This document shows, one piece after another, positions 49,905 to 58,690 of a stretch of 64,000 bases of DNA (position 1 is its first letter; each line of letters starts with the position of its first letter). This stretch comes from Zooshikella harenae. GTDB taxonomy: Bacteria; Pseudomonadota; Gammaproteobacteria; Pseudomonadales; Zooshikellaceae. A program made the position numbers and the translations under genes. The DNA lies in assembly GCF_018837975.1 (NCBI RefSeq), contig NZ_JAGSOY010000004.1:1-64000 (forward strand). The letters are read 5' to 3'. The notes beneath the pieces are model-generated. The model ran no database searches. It saw only the letters and a program-made list of their open reading frames with translations, and was not told the origin of the DNA.

Positions 49905-50420
49905 TTAGTCTGTCTGTGTAGGGTTCTTTGATTGAAGAGTTTTAAGCAGTCCAATTCGCTGCAACGTTTGCTCTGTGGCTGCAGGTCCTGGAAGTAATAC
50001 GGTGTTTTCAGGGGTAATACGTTCGCCAGTGTCAGCATCAACGACAATAGCCTGTCGTACTTCACCTGTCGCACGATTGCCCAAATGCATCGCGATTTGG
50101 TCTGATGGTAGATGACGATTTCCCCAGGCAAAAAGAGCGATAGCAACAGGATAAAAATCCCGCCCTTTGGACGTTAAAATATATTCATAACGTGGGGGAC
50201 GCTCCATATATTGATGTCGCTCAAACAGCCCTTCACTCGTCAAATGTTTTAAACGACGAGAAAGGATATTAGTGGATACTCCAAGACTTTGCTGAAACTC
50301 ATCAAAACGTTTCAAGCCTTGAAAGGCATCACGTAATATCAAAATACTCCACCAGTCGCCAACACTTTCTAGCGCACGGGCTGCGGGACATTCAAATGAA
50401 AGAAAGCTTGTTCGTTGCAT
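49905..50420 (-). CDS. HxlR-family transcriptional regulator
   Basis: 171 residues. The HxlR winged helix is at the N-terminus: CPAARALESVGDWWSILILRDAFQGLKRFDEFQQSLGVSTNILSRRLKHL read in overlapping parts, with the single Cys (Cys11) that is redox-active in some relatives. A longer C-terminal part follows (ALFAWGNRHLPSDQIAMHLG). Located 63 bp upstream of the FabF-like gene in the same direction, so likely one transcript. Confidence 0.88.
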   Translation of the reverse strand: MQRTSFLSFECPAARALESVGDWWSILILRDAFQGLKRFDEFQQSLGVSTNILSRRLKHLTSEGLFERHQYMERPPRYEYILTSKGRDFYPVAIALFAWGNRHLPSDQIAMHLGNRATGEVRQAIVVDADTGERITPENTVLLPGPAATEQTLQRIGLLKTLQSKNPTQTD

Positions 50421-50498
50421 CCCAAAATCATAGCCAAGTAACTTCTATTATGCAAGTTACTATAACAAACTGTAAATGATGTATTTGCAAATCACTAT

Positions 50499-51497
50499 TT
50501 ATTGAGACTTTACGAGATGAGCAAAACCATGCTGAGTCAAACTACCTTCCATTATTTTAATCACATGTTTTGTCACAGTCTGTGGTATTACATCTGACGC
50601 TGTTTTATTTGACAGTATCAAGTCAGAAAAATGGGCTGCTTCAAATTGAAAGCCACCTCCAGCAATGGGTTCATTAATCGTAAACGAATTTCCTTGCCAT
50701 TGAATACTAATCTTTTTCGGATTCCACCATTTATCGTGAATCACTATTTCAAGATCAGGTCCTTTGATTATTGCCTCTCGAGGTAAATGAGACACTATTG
50801 ATGCAGTAAGCTTGCCCTGTATTGGCGAATTAAATTTAAACTCTGCATGCTCATCAACACCAATGTTGTAATATGTTGATAATAAACGGCTTGAGGGTAA
50901 AGGCAACTGCCCAGTTAATTGGTAGGCTAAATTACAATAAAACCACAACAGATAAACACCAATATCAAGAGTAACTCCACCACTAAGCGATTGATTAAAA
51001 ATCCAATGATTTTCATTAAATTCAAGCTGACTACCGTTAGAGGCTTCAATTGAATGGATTTGAATACCATTCTTTTTTAAAAAATCGAGTAGTTGTTGAT
51101 AAGCGGGAAATGTTACTGTTTTCATGGCTTCAAGACATAAACAGTTTTTTGCTTTGGCTAAAGCGGTAAGTTCATCCCACTCTTTTTCATTAATGGTTGC
51201 CGGTTTTTCTATTAATACATGCTTACCTTTTTCCAAGAAAATTGTTGCAAGCGATTTATGAAAAGGATGAATACTGGCGACATACACGACATCTATGGCA
51301 GGGTCTTCCGCCAACTCAAGATAAGAATACCCATTATTACACCCATACTGTTGAGCAAAAGACTCAGCTTGTTTTATATTCCGAGATGCAACAGCAACCA
51401 GTTGTGCATTAGGCGTATGTTGCGTTAAATCCTGTGCAAAACGATGAGCAATACTGCCCAGTCCAGCAATGCCCCATTTCACGCTTGTGCTCTGCAT
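50499..51497 (-). CDS. Gfo/Idh/MocA-family oxidoreductase
   Basis: 332 residues. The N-terminal Rossmann fold starts VKWGIAGLGSIAHRFAQDL and contains the family motif HVLIEKPATI with the conserved EKP. The C-terminal alpha-beta domain follows (LSGGVTLDIGVYLLWFYCNLAYQ). These enzymes are mostly NAD(P)-dependent dehydrogenases of sugars, inositols or cyclic diols. The closest in pattern are dihydrodiol/deoxysugar types; the substrate cannot be told. It stands alone, 163 bp downstream of the Y RNA. Confidence 0.87.
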   Translation of the reverse strand: MQSTSVKWGIAGLGSIAHRFAQDLTQHTPNAQLVAVASRNIKQAESFAQQYGCNNGYSYLELAEDPAIDVVYVASIHPFHKSLATIFLEKGKHVLIEKPATINEKEWDELTALAKAKNCLCLEAMKTVTFPAYQQLLDFLKKNGIQIHSIEASNGSQLEFNENHWIFNQSLSGGVTLDIGVYLLWFYCNLAYQLTGQLPLPSSRLLSTYYNIGVDEHAEFKFNSPIQGKLTASIVSHLPREAIIKGPDLEIVIHDKWWNPKKISIQWQGNSFTINEPIAGGGFQFEAAHFSDLILSNKTASDVIPQTVTKHVIKIMEGSLTQHGFAHLVKSQ

Positions 51498-51660
51498 AAT
51501 TAGATTACTCTTTTGTAGCCATACCTAAGACATACAAAATAATATACAGGTCGTTAGCGATTTAACAAAGCAATAAGAGGTGCGGTGACAAAAAGTGTTG
51601 AAACACGTTTTGTTTTAAGCAATGTAGTTTCAACTGCATTCACCGCAGTGTGTATATTGA

Positions 51661-51795
51661 CGACAAAAAAGAATGAGACATTCCTGCTCTACCATTGAGC
51701 TACTATCTATTATTGAGATAGGCAGGACTCGAACCTGCAACCCGGACATTAACAATGTAGTCCCATAGGCATTCGCCAATGTGGCCCGTCGTATA
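51661..51795 (-). ncRNA. Y RNA with permuted tRNA-like module (YrlA type)
   Basis: About 130 nt transcribed from the minus strand, 194 bp downstream of the Ro60 gene. Read 5' to 3', a TTGTTAA-containing arm comes first (AAC at 51751-51753 on the plus strand). A T-arm follows (GCAGG-TTCGAGT-CCTGC, 51722-51738), then an acceptor-like helix CTATCT/AGATAG closed by a 7-nt loop (51703-51721). A D-arm comes last (GCTC-AATGGTA-GAGC, 51686-51700). The flanks pair as GAATG (51770-51774) with CATTC (51671-51675), then TTTTTT. This order, T-arm before D-arm with the ends in a common stem, is that of the tRNA mimic of bacterial YrlA RNAs, which bind Ro60 (Rsr). A TATAAT lies at 51810-51815. Confidence 0.75.
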
Positions 51796-51914
51796 GCGTG
51801 TAGTTATAAATTATATGCAACAAGTTTTTTTACGAGACAGCATATACTCTAAATGTAGTCTCACAATGCATTTGCATTATTAATTAATCTACACACATTA
51901 CTTTGGGCTAAATA

Positions 51915-51975
51915 GGTCAACAAGAAATGATTAAGATAGATATCGTGGAAGGATGTAATCTTAATCGGCATTTGA
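51915..51975 (-). ncRNA. Second candidate Y RNA or rsr 3' hairpin
   Basis: Between the Ro60 stop and the first Y RNA. On the minus strand GGTCAA (51970-51975) pairs with TTGACC (51915-51920), then GATTAAGAT (51958-51966) with ATCTTAATC (51929-51937); the apical loop is about 20 nt. GGTCAAATG and TTGACC resemble the two conserved strands of the Ro-binding helix of Y RNAs. In Salmonella rsr is followed by yrlB and yrlA, the order seen here. It could also be just a terminator-like hairpin of rsr. Confidence 0.35.
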
Positions 51976-51988
51976 CCAGATGAGACAG

Positions 51989-53548
51989 TTACAATTCTAC
52001 CTGATTAATTTCATTTAGCCAACTGTTTGGTTCACCTTTTATAAAAGAATTTAAAACATTAAATACATTATCAGAAAATCCTCCAACATTTAAAATATCA
52101 GCTCGCTCCACTGCTTGTGAATAGCTATTGGGTACTACATCAATACAAACCATTTTTGCATTTGGACTACGTCGCTTTAACAACTCCCATTGCTGCATAA
52201 CAGCTGTACCAGAGGAATAAGCATAGCGAGATGTCGTATCTATCCATGATTCATTATCACTGATATAAACCACAGTATCTGCGTTTACATGCTTTTTCTT
52301 CATTGCTATCAAAGGCGCAGCACAGTTTGTACCTCCTCCTCCAAGCTGAGCTAAACGTGTAGCATTCGTTAACACAGAATCACGAGGATTTAATTTAACT
52401 TTATGTATATCTGTAGCAAATGGAATAACCTCTGCTTCTGGGTTTTTAGCTAAAATAGCAGCAGCCACTAATGCAGCAACGTCAATACAACGTACTTTAC
52501 TTGATGAACCTGGTCGATAACCTGTTACGGACTGCGTCATCGAACCACTCGTATCCGGTAGTACATACACTTTACCAGTAATAACAGGAACATTTTCCAA
52601 AGCAATTTCCATAGCATCTTGCAAAGCATCCATTATTTTATTTGGCATATCATCAACAGCCATATAATAGGCAGCCATCAACTGATATGGAAAAACACGG
52701 GCTTTTTTTATTGCGCGCTCATCACGTAAACGTTCAGCAATTAAATGTACAAGCTCTTTATTTTTAAACACATCATGCCGTGCAAATGTATTCAAATTCA
52801 TACGTGTCATTTGCCAACTCGCCTGGCGCGCAATTTCCTGCCAGTGCTTTGTATTTAAATCAAGCGCAGTTAACAAACGAAAGTCAACATTAGGCAAATT
52901 ATCTGTTGGTTTAACCTTAAACAGCTCATAATCTTTCACAATTTGTGGTAAATATTCTGCACTATAAGGTTTATCAATCAGGTAACCATAAAATGCTTCT
53001 CGCATTTTATTCGCAGGCTTTGGCCGTACCATTTTAATTACATCGCTCAAAGACGGTGTATTTCCTACTGAATCTTTAAATAATGCAGCTTCGCCACGCT
53101 GATTAATCCACTGCTGAACCAATCGTTTTGGCAGCGTACCTAACGATTGACGCCCCGTTACACCTGAACGAATTATTTGGATAAAATTACGTAGCATTCG
53201 GCCATTATCGATGACTCGATTAAATACTTTGGGTAATAATTCTGGCGCTTCAATTGATAGCAATGCGGTTAATAATGCCGGCATATCTTTCATATGCCCT
53301 TTTTCTCGCGTATAAATCGCCAACTTAGCAAGAAACGCTGGTGAAACCTGGGTTTCTAATTCTAGCACCTTATCTAACTGCTCTTGAGCACCAACGTAAT
53401 AGGTATTATTAAAACAACCTGTAATCGCATATTGCGCCAAAGCATGTTCAGCCGTTAATTGATAGGCCAGCCCACCAACACGATTCGTAGTATCTGCTAC
53501 TTGAACAGTACAGTTTCGTTGATTTTGAAATAATGTGTTATTTGCCAT
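51989..53548 (-). CDS. rsr: Ro60 orthologue Rsr (TROVE plus vWA)
   Basis: RNA-binding ring protein of Ro ribonucleoproteins. 519 residues: the N-terminal TROVE domain of HEAT-like helices (about 20-320, for example LAKLAIYTREKGHMKDMPAL and QIIRSGVTGRQSLG) is followed by a vWA domain with an intact MIDAS motif DTSGS (332-336), threonine in GGGGTNC and Asp in YISDNES. In Deinococcus and Salmonella the protein binds Y RNAs that gate access of exonucleases such as PNPase or tether Rsr to them; it acts in RNA decay after stress. Here it is followed by one clear and one possible Y RNA. No rtcB is in the window. Confidence 0.93.
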   Translation of the reverse strand: MANNTLFQNQRNCTVQVADTTNRVGGLAYQLTAEHALAQYAITGCFNNTYYVGAQEQLDKVLELETQVSPAFLAKLAIYTREKGHMKDMPALLTALLSIEAPELLPKVFNRVIDNGRMLRNFIQIIRSGVTGRQSLGTLPKRLVQQWINQRGEAALFKDSVGNTPSLSDVIKMVRPKPANKMREAFYGYLIDKPYSAEYLPQIVKDYELFKVKPTDNLPNVDFRLLTALDLNTKHWQEIARQASWQMTRMNLNTFARHDVFKNKELVHLIAERLRDERAIKKARVFPYQLMAAYYMAVDDMPNKIMDALQDAMEIALENVPVITGKVYVLPDTSGSMTQSVTGYRPGSSSKVRCIDVAALVAAAILAKNPEAEVIPFATDIHKVKLNPRDSVLTNATRLAQLGGGGTNCAAPLIAMKKKHVNADTVVYISDNESWIDTTSRYAYSSGTAVMQQWELLKRRSPNAKMVCIDVVPNSYSQAVERADILNVGGFSDNVFNVLNSFIKGEPNSWLNEINQVEL

Positions 53549-53896
53549 GGGCTTTTCTCATTTTTTTAATCTTTACAACAGGAAAGGTCTAAACCTTCTC
53601 CTTTAATGTCCTCCCTATCTCAACAGCATTCAGTGTGCCAAGTTAGCCGAAACACCTAAAATTTATATAACCAATTGATTTTAAATGACTACCCTCTACT
53701 TTATTCACTCCCCCTCTTGCTTAACTCAACAGCCATACTATCTATAAAAATATTTTTATATTTATATAGATAAACAACATATTTCAACTAAACAACTTAT
53801 CTACAGTTGCTGCACTTCAATGATCATCTACACTTTTGGTAAAGGCTTGCCCTATAAAATCTGGGCTAAATGAATGCGTGTGTTGAGGTTAACAGC
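53549..53896. other. Divergent rsr-comFB intergenic region
   Basis: 348 bp, AT-rich. Should hold the rsr and comFB promoters; no strong boxes, no sigma-54 sequence seen beside rsr. No gene. Confidence 0.4.
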
Positions 53897-54193
53897 ATGG
53901 CTTTGCAAGAAGAGTTTCATAACTATTATGAAACAATGGTCGTAGACTACATTACACAGGAATATCGTAATCAAGCAGAGATGGATGAGATGATTGTCGA
54001 TGTGGCTTGTGTTGCTCTCAATCACCTTCCTCCTCGATACATTCATCATGATATCGATATGGCTTATTACCTTTCACCAAAAGAACGTAAAGAGATGGAG
54101 AAAAAAGTTCGGGATGCGGTAGAAGATGCGATTCAGTTCGTCTATAAGCGTCGAAATAAAGAAGCTGAAGAACAATCCGCATCGGCCTCATGA
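53897..54193 (+). CDS. ComFB-family protein
   Basis: 98 residues from ATG 53897 with GAGG upstream. The late-competence ComFB signature is visible: VDVACVALNHLPPRYIHHDIDMAYYLS (read in two parts), with a helical N-terminus (EEFHNYYETMVVDYI). It lacks the zinc cysteines of the Bacillus protein. In cyanobacteria and others ComFB proteins bind c-di-GMP; that has not been shown for this type. C-terminal tail charged. Divergent from rsr but no functional link is known. Confidence 0.75.
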   Translation: MALQEEFHNYYETMVVDYITQEYRNQAEMDEMIVDVACVALNHLPPRYIHHDIDMAYYLSPKERKEMEKKVRDAVEDAIQFVYKRRNKEAEEQSASAS

Positions 54194-54302
54194 TGTTCAG
54201 CACTCGGCAAACGCCATGAGGCAATTCACTTTTAGCTAGCTTGGCCTGTCTCTAAGCCATTAAGGTTAAGGTATCCCGTACCTTTCCCCCTATTGATCCA
54301 TA

Positions 54303-55811
54303 CTACCCCTGTTTCGCCAGAATTTTTTCCTGCCAGATTTTAGGGCCTGTTTGATGCACAGAAACACCTTTACTATCAACCGCAACAGTCACAGGCATAT
54401 CCTCAACTTCAAACTCATAAATAGCCTCCATACCTAGCTCAGGAAAGGCGACCACTTCGGCTTTTTTAATCGCTTTAGATACTAAATAAGCCGCACCGCC
54501 CACAGCTATTAGATAAATTGCCTGGTGCTTACGAATCGCATCAATAGCGATAGGCCCCCGCTCAGCTTTACCAATCATGCCAATTAAGCCTGTTTCAGCA
54601 AGCATGGTCTCAGTGAACTTATCCATTCGGGTCGACGTTGTAGGACCCGCAGGACCAACCGCTTCATCACGCACAGGGTCCACAGGACCTACGTAGTAAA
54701 TAAAACGATTGCGCAGATCTACAGGCAGTTTTTCGCCTTTTGCCAGCATTTCTGTCATTTTCTTATGGGCTGCATCACGTCCAGTAAGCATTTTACCTGA
54801 GAGTAAAACCGTTTCACCGGGTTGCCAGTCTTTAATATCTTCAGCTGTTAACGTATCCAAATTAACTCGACGGGCCTGAGGACCAACATCCCAAGTAATA
54901 TTTGGCCACTCTTCCAGCTTAGGTGGCTGTTGTAGTGCAGGTCCTTCACCCTTTAACGTAAAGTGAGCATGACGGGTCGCCGCACAATTAGGAATCATGC
55001 ACACGGGTAATGAGGCAGCATGCGTCGGATAGTCCATAATTTTAATATCCAATACCGTTGTTAAGCCTCCTAATCCTTGAGCTCCGATACCCAGACTGTT
55101 TATGGCATCCATAATTTCCAGCCGTAATGCTTCAATACGGTTTTGTGGCCCACGTGCTCGCAGCTCATGAATATCAATGGGTGCCATTAGTGACTCTTTA
55201 GCTAATACAGCTGCTTTCTCTGCTGTACCACCAATACCAATACCCAGCATACCTGGAGGACACCATCCTGCACCCATCGTCGGTACCGTTTTCACTACCC
55301 AATCAACAATACTGTCACTGGGATTCAACATTGCCATCTTGGTTTTATTTTCTGAACCACCGCCTTTTGCGGCAACATGGACTTCCACAGCATCACCAGG
55401 CACCACCTGCATATGAATAACCGCAGGTGTATTGTCCCGTGTATTTACCCGTTTGCCCGCAGGGTCAGCTAGAATCGATGCACGCAGTACATTATCAGGA
55501 TGCGTGTAAGCCTGACGCACACCTTCATTGACCATATCTTCAACGCTAAGTGTTGCATCCCACTGAACATTCATTCCAATCTTTAGAAAAACTGTCACGA
55601 TGCCTGTGTCCTGACAGATAGGTCGATGTCCCTCGGCACAGAGCCTTGAGTTAATCAAAATCTGAGCAAGCGCATCTTTTGCAGCCTCTGATGCTTCTCG
55701 TTGATAGGCTTCATGAACAGCCTGAATAAAGTCGATGGGGTGATAATAAGAAATATACTGCAATGCATCTGCAACACTGGCGATAAAGTCTTCTTGACGG
55801 ATGATGGTCAT
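54303..55811 (-). CDS. fumA: Class I fumarate hydratase (4Fe-4S)
   Basis: TCA-cycle enzyme converting fumarate and malate, of the oxygen-sensitive iron-sulfur class. The three cluster cysteines are in CQDTGIVTVFLKIG, MIPNCAATRH and MGAGWCPPGM. N-terminal Fum_A-type alpha domain and C-terminal beta domain (from about 320, ENTVLLSGKMLTGRDAAHKK-like) are fused. 502 residues from ATG 55811 with AGGAG upstream. The symbol is by class; fumB-type members cannot be told apart. Confidence 0.92.
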   Translation of the reverse strand: MTIIRQEDFIASVADALQYISYYHPIDFIQAVHEAYQREASEAAKDALAQILINSRLCAEGHRPICQDTGIVTVFLKIGMNVQWDATLSVEDMVNEGVRQAYTHPDNVLRASILADPAGKRVNTRDNTPAVIHMQVVPGDAVEVHVAAKGGGSENKTKMAMLNPSDSIVDWVVKTVPTMGAGWCPPGMLGIGIGGTAEKAAVLAKESLMAPIDIHELRARGPQNRIEALRLEIMDAINSLGIGAQGLGGLTTVLDIKIMDYPTHAASLPVCMIPNCAATRHAHFTLKGEGPALQQPPKLEEWPNITWDVGPQARRVNLDTLTAEDIKDWQPGETVLLSGKMLTGRDAAHKKMTEMLAKGEKLPVDLRNRFIYYVGPVDPVRDEAVGPAGPTTSTRMDKFTETMLAETGLIGMIGKAERGPIAIDAIRKHQAIYLIAVGGAAYLVSKAIKKAEVVAFPELGMEAIYEFEVEDMPVTVAVDSKGVSVHQTGPKIWQEKILAKQG

Positions 55812-56377
55812 GCGGATACATACTCCTCTTGTATGCAAGATGCCGACAACCTACTGACCTACCAAGACAACAAAAACAGGAAGAGCATCAATCCAACCGC
55901 TTTTACTTGTCGTAGCTAAGCTCATGACCTTTGGCGACACCTTATAGGCTAGTTAGGCTAGGCCGTAAATAGAGTTGCCTTTCTAATGAGGCTTACTCCA
56001 GTCTCTAAGGATCTATTTCAACAAGCACCTGTTGTGACCAATTCCACTTGATACGATTAAGCCACTACACGTTAGTTTTCTTCTCTTACTCAGGCTAATT
56101 CACCTTCGTAATATTATTCGCCCGAAATAGTAACATATTTTTCATAACAGGCAGCACTTCCCCCTTTACAGCTTTGACATCTCCAGGTAATTTCAAATTA
56201 GCTTAAGACCAGATATACCCCGCTATAGTGAAATCGAGCAAAAGTGGAAGGTATGCTCTTTCTCTCGAATCATTTTCAGGGTTTGTTATGGGTATATTAA
56301 ATAGAAAAAATACAACAAGTAGCGCAGGGTCTTGGCTGTAGTTACACAGCGCTTATTACACATATTGGTTTAAAGCG
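55812..56377. other. Intergenic region with a repeat-family copy
   Basis: 566 bp between divergent fumarase and the reductase gene; no gene recognised. At 56267-56296 lies GAATCATTTTCAGGGTTTGT followed by TATGGGTATA, nearly the same as the core of the 126-bp element at 45524. A TATACCCC half lies at 56213-56220, giving an ATACCC...GGGTAT pair about 80 bp long. Confidence 0.5.
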
Positions 56378-57349
56378 ATGCCAATTATTCAATTCAAGGA
56401 TCAGAACATTCATTGTGACAAGCAGCAAATACTGCTGGACAAATTACTTGCAGCAGGCTGTTCAATTCCCTTTTCTTGCCGGGCAGGTCTTTGTCATAGC
56501 TGTTTAATGTATGCTACAGCCGGAGCCCCCCCAAAAGCGGCCCAGCAAGGGCTGAACCAAGAGCAATTGCAGAACAATGGCTTTCTCGCCTGCCAATGTC
56601 ACCCTGAAGCAGACTTAGTCGTACGCCTGCCCTGTCGCCATCAGGATGCTATGCCTGCAATTATCACATCAGTCACGGCCTTGAATCAGGTCGTTAAACA
56701 GGTGAAGATTTCACCCTCAAAATTAATTGACTACCGCCCAGGACAGCTGATTAAGCTTTCCCACCAGGGACATGAACGCACCTATACCCTGGTGAGTCAC
56801 CCTGAGCAGGACCAAGAACTTCTTATTCATGTACAACGAATTGCTGGCGGTAATGTCAGCCAATGGCTTTGCGAAAGTGCCGTAGCAGGAGATACTGTCA
56901 CCCTGAGTGACTTACAGGGAGATTGCTATTATCAACAAACAAACCCTCATACTCCTCTGGTATTTATTGCAGCCGAAGTGGGTTTAGGTGCTATGCTCGG
57001 CATTGTTAGCGATGCGCTTTGGCATCAACATCGTGGTCCTATCCTGTTAATCCACCACGTGCCTAATACGGCCGACCTTTTTTTACAAGACACATTGCGG
57101 GAGCTATGCCGACAACATCATCAGCTTTCATATCAAACAATTGTGGGAAGCTGGACGGCAGATACGTTAAACCAACTTACTAACCTACAACGAAGTCACT
57201 TTTTTTTCGCTGGTGCAACACCGCGTATCATAGAATATTGGTCTACATTACAACAACTTAGTATTCCTCTCGCGCAGTGTTCTGTTATCTCATTTGACCT
57301 GGAAGAGGTCTCCAACCAAGCGGTTGACATTCTAGGTCTATCTTTCTAA
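56378..57349 (+). CDS. Ferredoxin-NAD(P) reductase-like electron-transfer protein
   Basis: 323 residues. N-terminal plant-type 2Fe-2S domain with ligands CRAGLCHSC and a later Cys in LACQCHPE. It is followed by an FAD-binding domain (RTYTLVSHPEQD, an RxYT flavin motif) and an NAD(P)-binding part (FIAAEVGLGAMLGI, in place of the usual G-T-G-I-A-P). This is the layout of reductase components of oxygenases and of flavodoxin/ferredoxin-type reductases. No oxygenase gene lies beside it; the partner is unknown. Ends with a hydrophobic VDILGLSF. Confidence 0.82.
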   Translation: MPIIQFKDQNIHCDKQQILLDKLLAAGCSIPFSCRAGLCHSCLMYATAGAPPKAAQQGLNQEQLQNNGFLACQCHPEADLVVRLPCRHQDAMPAIITSVTALNQVVKQVKISPSKLIDYRPGQLIKLSHQGHERTYTLVSHPEQDQELLIHVQRIAGGNVSQWLCESAVAGDTVTLSDLQGDCYYQQTNPHTPLVFIAAEVGLGAMLGIVSDALWHQHRGPILLIHHVPNTADLFLQDTLRELCRQHHQLSYQTIVGSWTADTLNQLTNLQRSHFFFAGATPRIIEYWSTLQQLSIPLAQCSVISFDLEEVSNQAVDILGLSF

Positions 57350-57494
57350 GCTTGATTTCAAACAACCGTTTTAATTAAGTTTGTCTCCGCAAAATAACTC
57401 AATAACAAATACTGCCAAGGTCACTAAAACCTATAATATGCCCCTCAATAAGGGCTATAAAATGCATGTGTACCTACCTTTAAGGAGTTAACCT

Positions 57495-58253
57495 GTGAAT
57501 GAAGTTCTAACTGAGCAAGACAATGGATGCCTCATTCTGCAAATTAACCGACCTGAGAAAAAAAATGCCCTGACCCACCCAATGTACACCCAACTCACTG
57601 AGGCTATACTGGCTGCTGACGAAGATGAGTCCATTAAAACCCTTTTGCTTACAGGCAATGCAGAGTGCTTTACCAGTGGCAATGACATTAAAGATTTTAT
57701 GCTAAATCCCCCCCAAGGGAGTGACAGCCCCGTTTTTCAATTTTTACAAGCACTCGTCAATCTACAAAAACCATTAATTGCCGCAGTCAATGGTAATGCA
57801 GTGGGTATCGGTACGACACTTTTGCTCCACTGCGACTTCGTTTATGTAGGGCAAAATGCTATTTTTCAATTACCTTTTGTTAATTTAGGTTTGTGTCCAG
57901 AAGCGGCTGCAAGCTTTTTATTACCCAAGCTGGCAGGTCATAGGATAGCGGCAGAAATATTAATGCTAGGCCAGCCTTTTGACTGCCACAAAGCCAAAGA
58001 AGCAGGCTTGGTCAATCAAATAATTGATGATCCAGCACAAACATTGAATATTGCAAAACAAACAGCCCATCAACTTGGCAAACAGCCTACACAAGCCGTT
58101 CTACTTACCAAAAAATTAATGAAACAGCATATAAAATCGACTGTACAAGATGTTATGCAACAAGAAGGAACGTTATTTGTTGAACGGCTAAAAAGCCCTG
58201 AAGCACATGCAGCCTTTAGTGCATTTTTCAATAAAACAACACAGAAAAAATAA
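57495..58253 (+). CDS. Enoyl-CoA hydratase/isomerase family protein
   Basis: 252 residues with a GTG start (57495) behind a perfect TAAGGAG. Crotonase fold: first oxyanion-hole segment NAECFTSGNDIKDF, second AAVNGNAVGIGTTLLLHCDF. The catalytic position after VNLGLCPEAAASFLLP has Glu, and the C-terminus ends FFNKTTQKK. Closest to the ECI/DECI-type enoyl-CoA isomerases or broad hydratases of fatty-acid breakdown. Lies in the same direction as the preceding reductase. Confidence 0.85.
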   Translation: MNEVLTEQDNGCLILQINRPEKKNALTHPMYTQLTEAILAADEDESIKTLLLTGNAECFTSGNDIKDFMLNPPQGSDSPVFQFLQALVNLQKPLIAAVNGNAVGIGTTLLLHCDFVYVGQNAIFQLPFVNLGLCPEAAASFLLPKLAGHRIAAEILMLGQPFDCHKAKEAGLVNQIIDDPAQTLNIAKQTAHQLGKQPTQAVLLTKKLMKQHIKSTVQDVMQQEGTLFVERLKSPEAHAAFSAFFNKTTQKK

Positions 58254-58258
58254 TCGCC

Positions 58259-58278
58259 TGGACCTGTTTACAGGTCCA
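58259..58278. terminator. Terminator-like hairpin
   Basis: TGGACCTG / CAGGTCCA inverted repeat around TTTA (58259-58278), between convergent genes. On the minus strand it is followed by an ATTTTTT run; on the plus strand by CTCTTA. Confidence 0.55.
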
Positions 58279-58307
58279 CTCTTATCGCTATCAGTTAAGT
58301 CGGCAGC

Positions 58308-58538
58308 TTAATTATCTGTTTCATCACAAAGCATCGTCGCTTCAAGAATGCATACCTGATGCGTTATTTGTAAACGTTCCTGAACTAAACGCTCTAATAA
58401 TGTTTCATCACCAATAATATGTCGGTTGTTGATAATACACAGATTATCGGCATTATCACGTTTTATTTGATAAGGTAACTCAAGAACTTCGTATGTTTTT
58501 AGGCCCGCAGCCATAAAACTAATTCGATACAATGGCAT
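58308..58538 (-). CDS. Small hypothetical protein (76 aa)
   Basis: Starts MPLYRISFMAAGLKTYEVLELPYQIKRD. The first third is beta-like and the last third is helical (LLERLVQERLQITHQVCILEATMLCDE). Cytoplasmic; no membrane segment or known domain. Weak ribosome site. Convergent with the enoyl-CoA hydratase gene; it has a start ATG and an intact frame, so it is probably real. Family not recognised. Confidence 0.5.
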   Translation of the reverse strand: MPLYRISFMAAGLKTYEVLELPYQIKRDNADNLCIINNRHIIGDETLLERLVQERLQITHQVCILEATMLCDETDN

Positions 58539-58690
58539 ATTCTAAATCAGCATCTTTGTATATGATGTATTCATACCCTCAGTGAAGGATATAATGTTTT
58601 AACCGCTGTCAATGTAGCATAATACCTATACGCTTGCAGTATAATTCAGTTGCGGTAGGATTTATTTTCTCGAAAAAGAAAGGACTTTCT

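Noticed and set aside
49862-50146. 94-codon frame overlapping the HxlR gene
   Set aside because: Same strand, other frame of a clear gene; composition is that of a shadow frame.
48576-51497. A biosynthetic gene cluster
   Set aside because: One KAS, one HxlR regulator and one Gfo/Idh oxidoreductase only; no carrier protein, transferases or transporters nearby.
51671-51775. An ordinary tRNA-Asn gene
   Set aside because: The T-arm and 3' acceptor strand come before the 5' acceptor strand and D-arm, there is no GAGATAG-like 5' strand upstream of the anticodon-like loop and no CCA, so it cannot fold as a normal linear tRNA.
51661-51795. A permuted tmRNA
   Set aside because: No tag reading frame or pseudoknot region, the RNA is too short, and a Ro60 gene is directly beside it; a Y RNA fits better.
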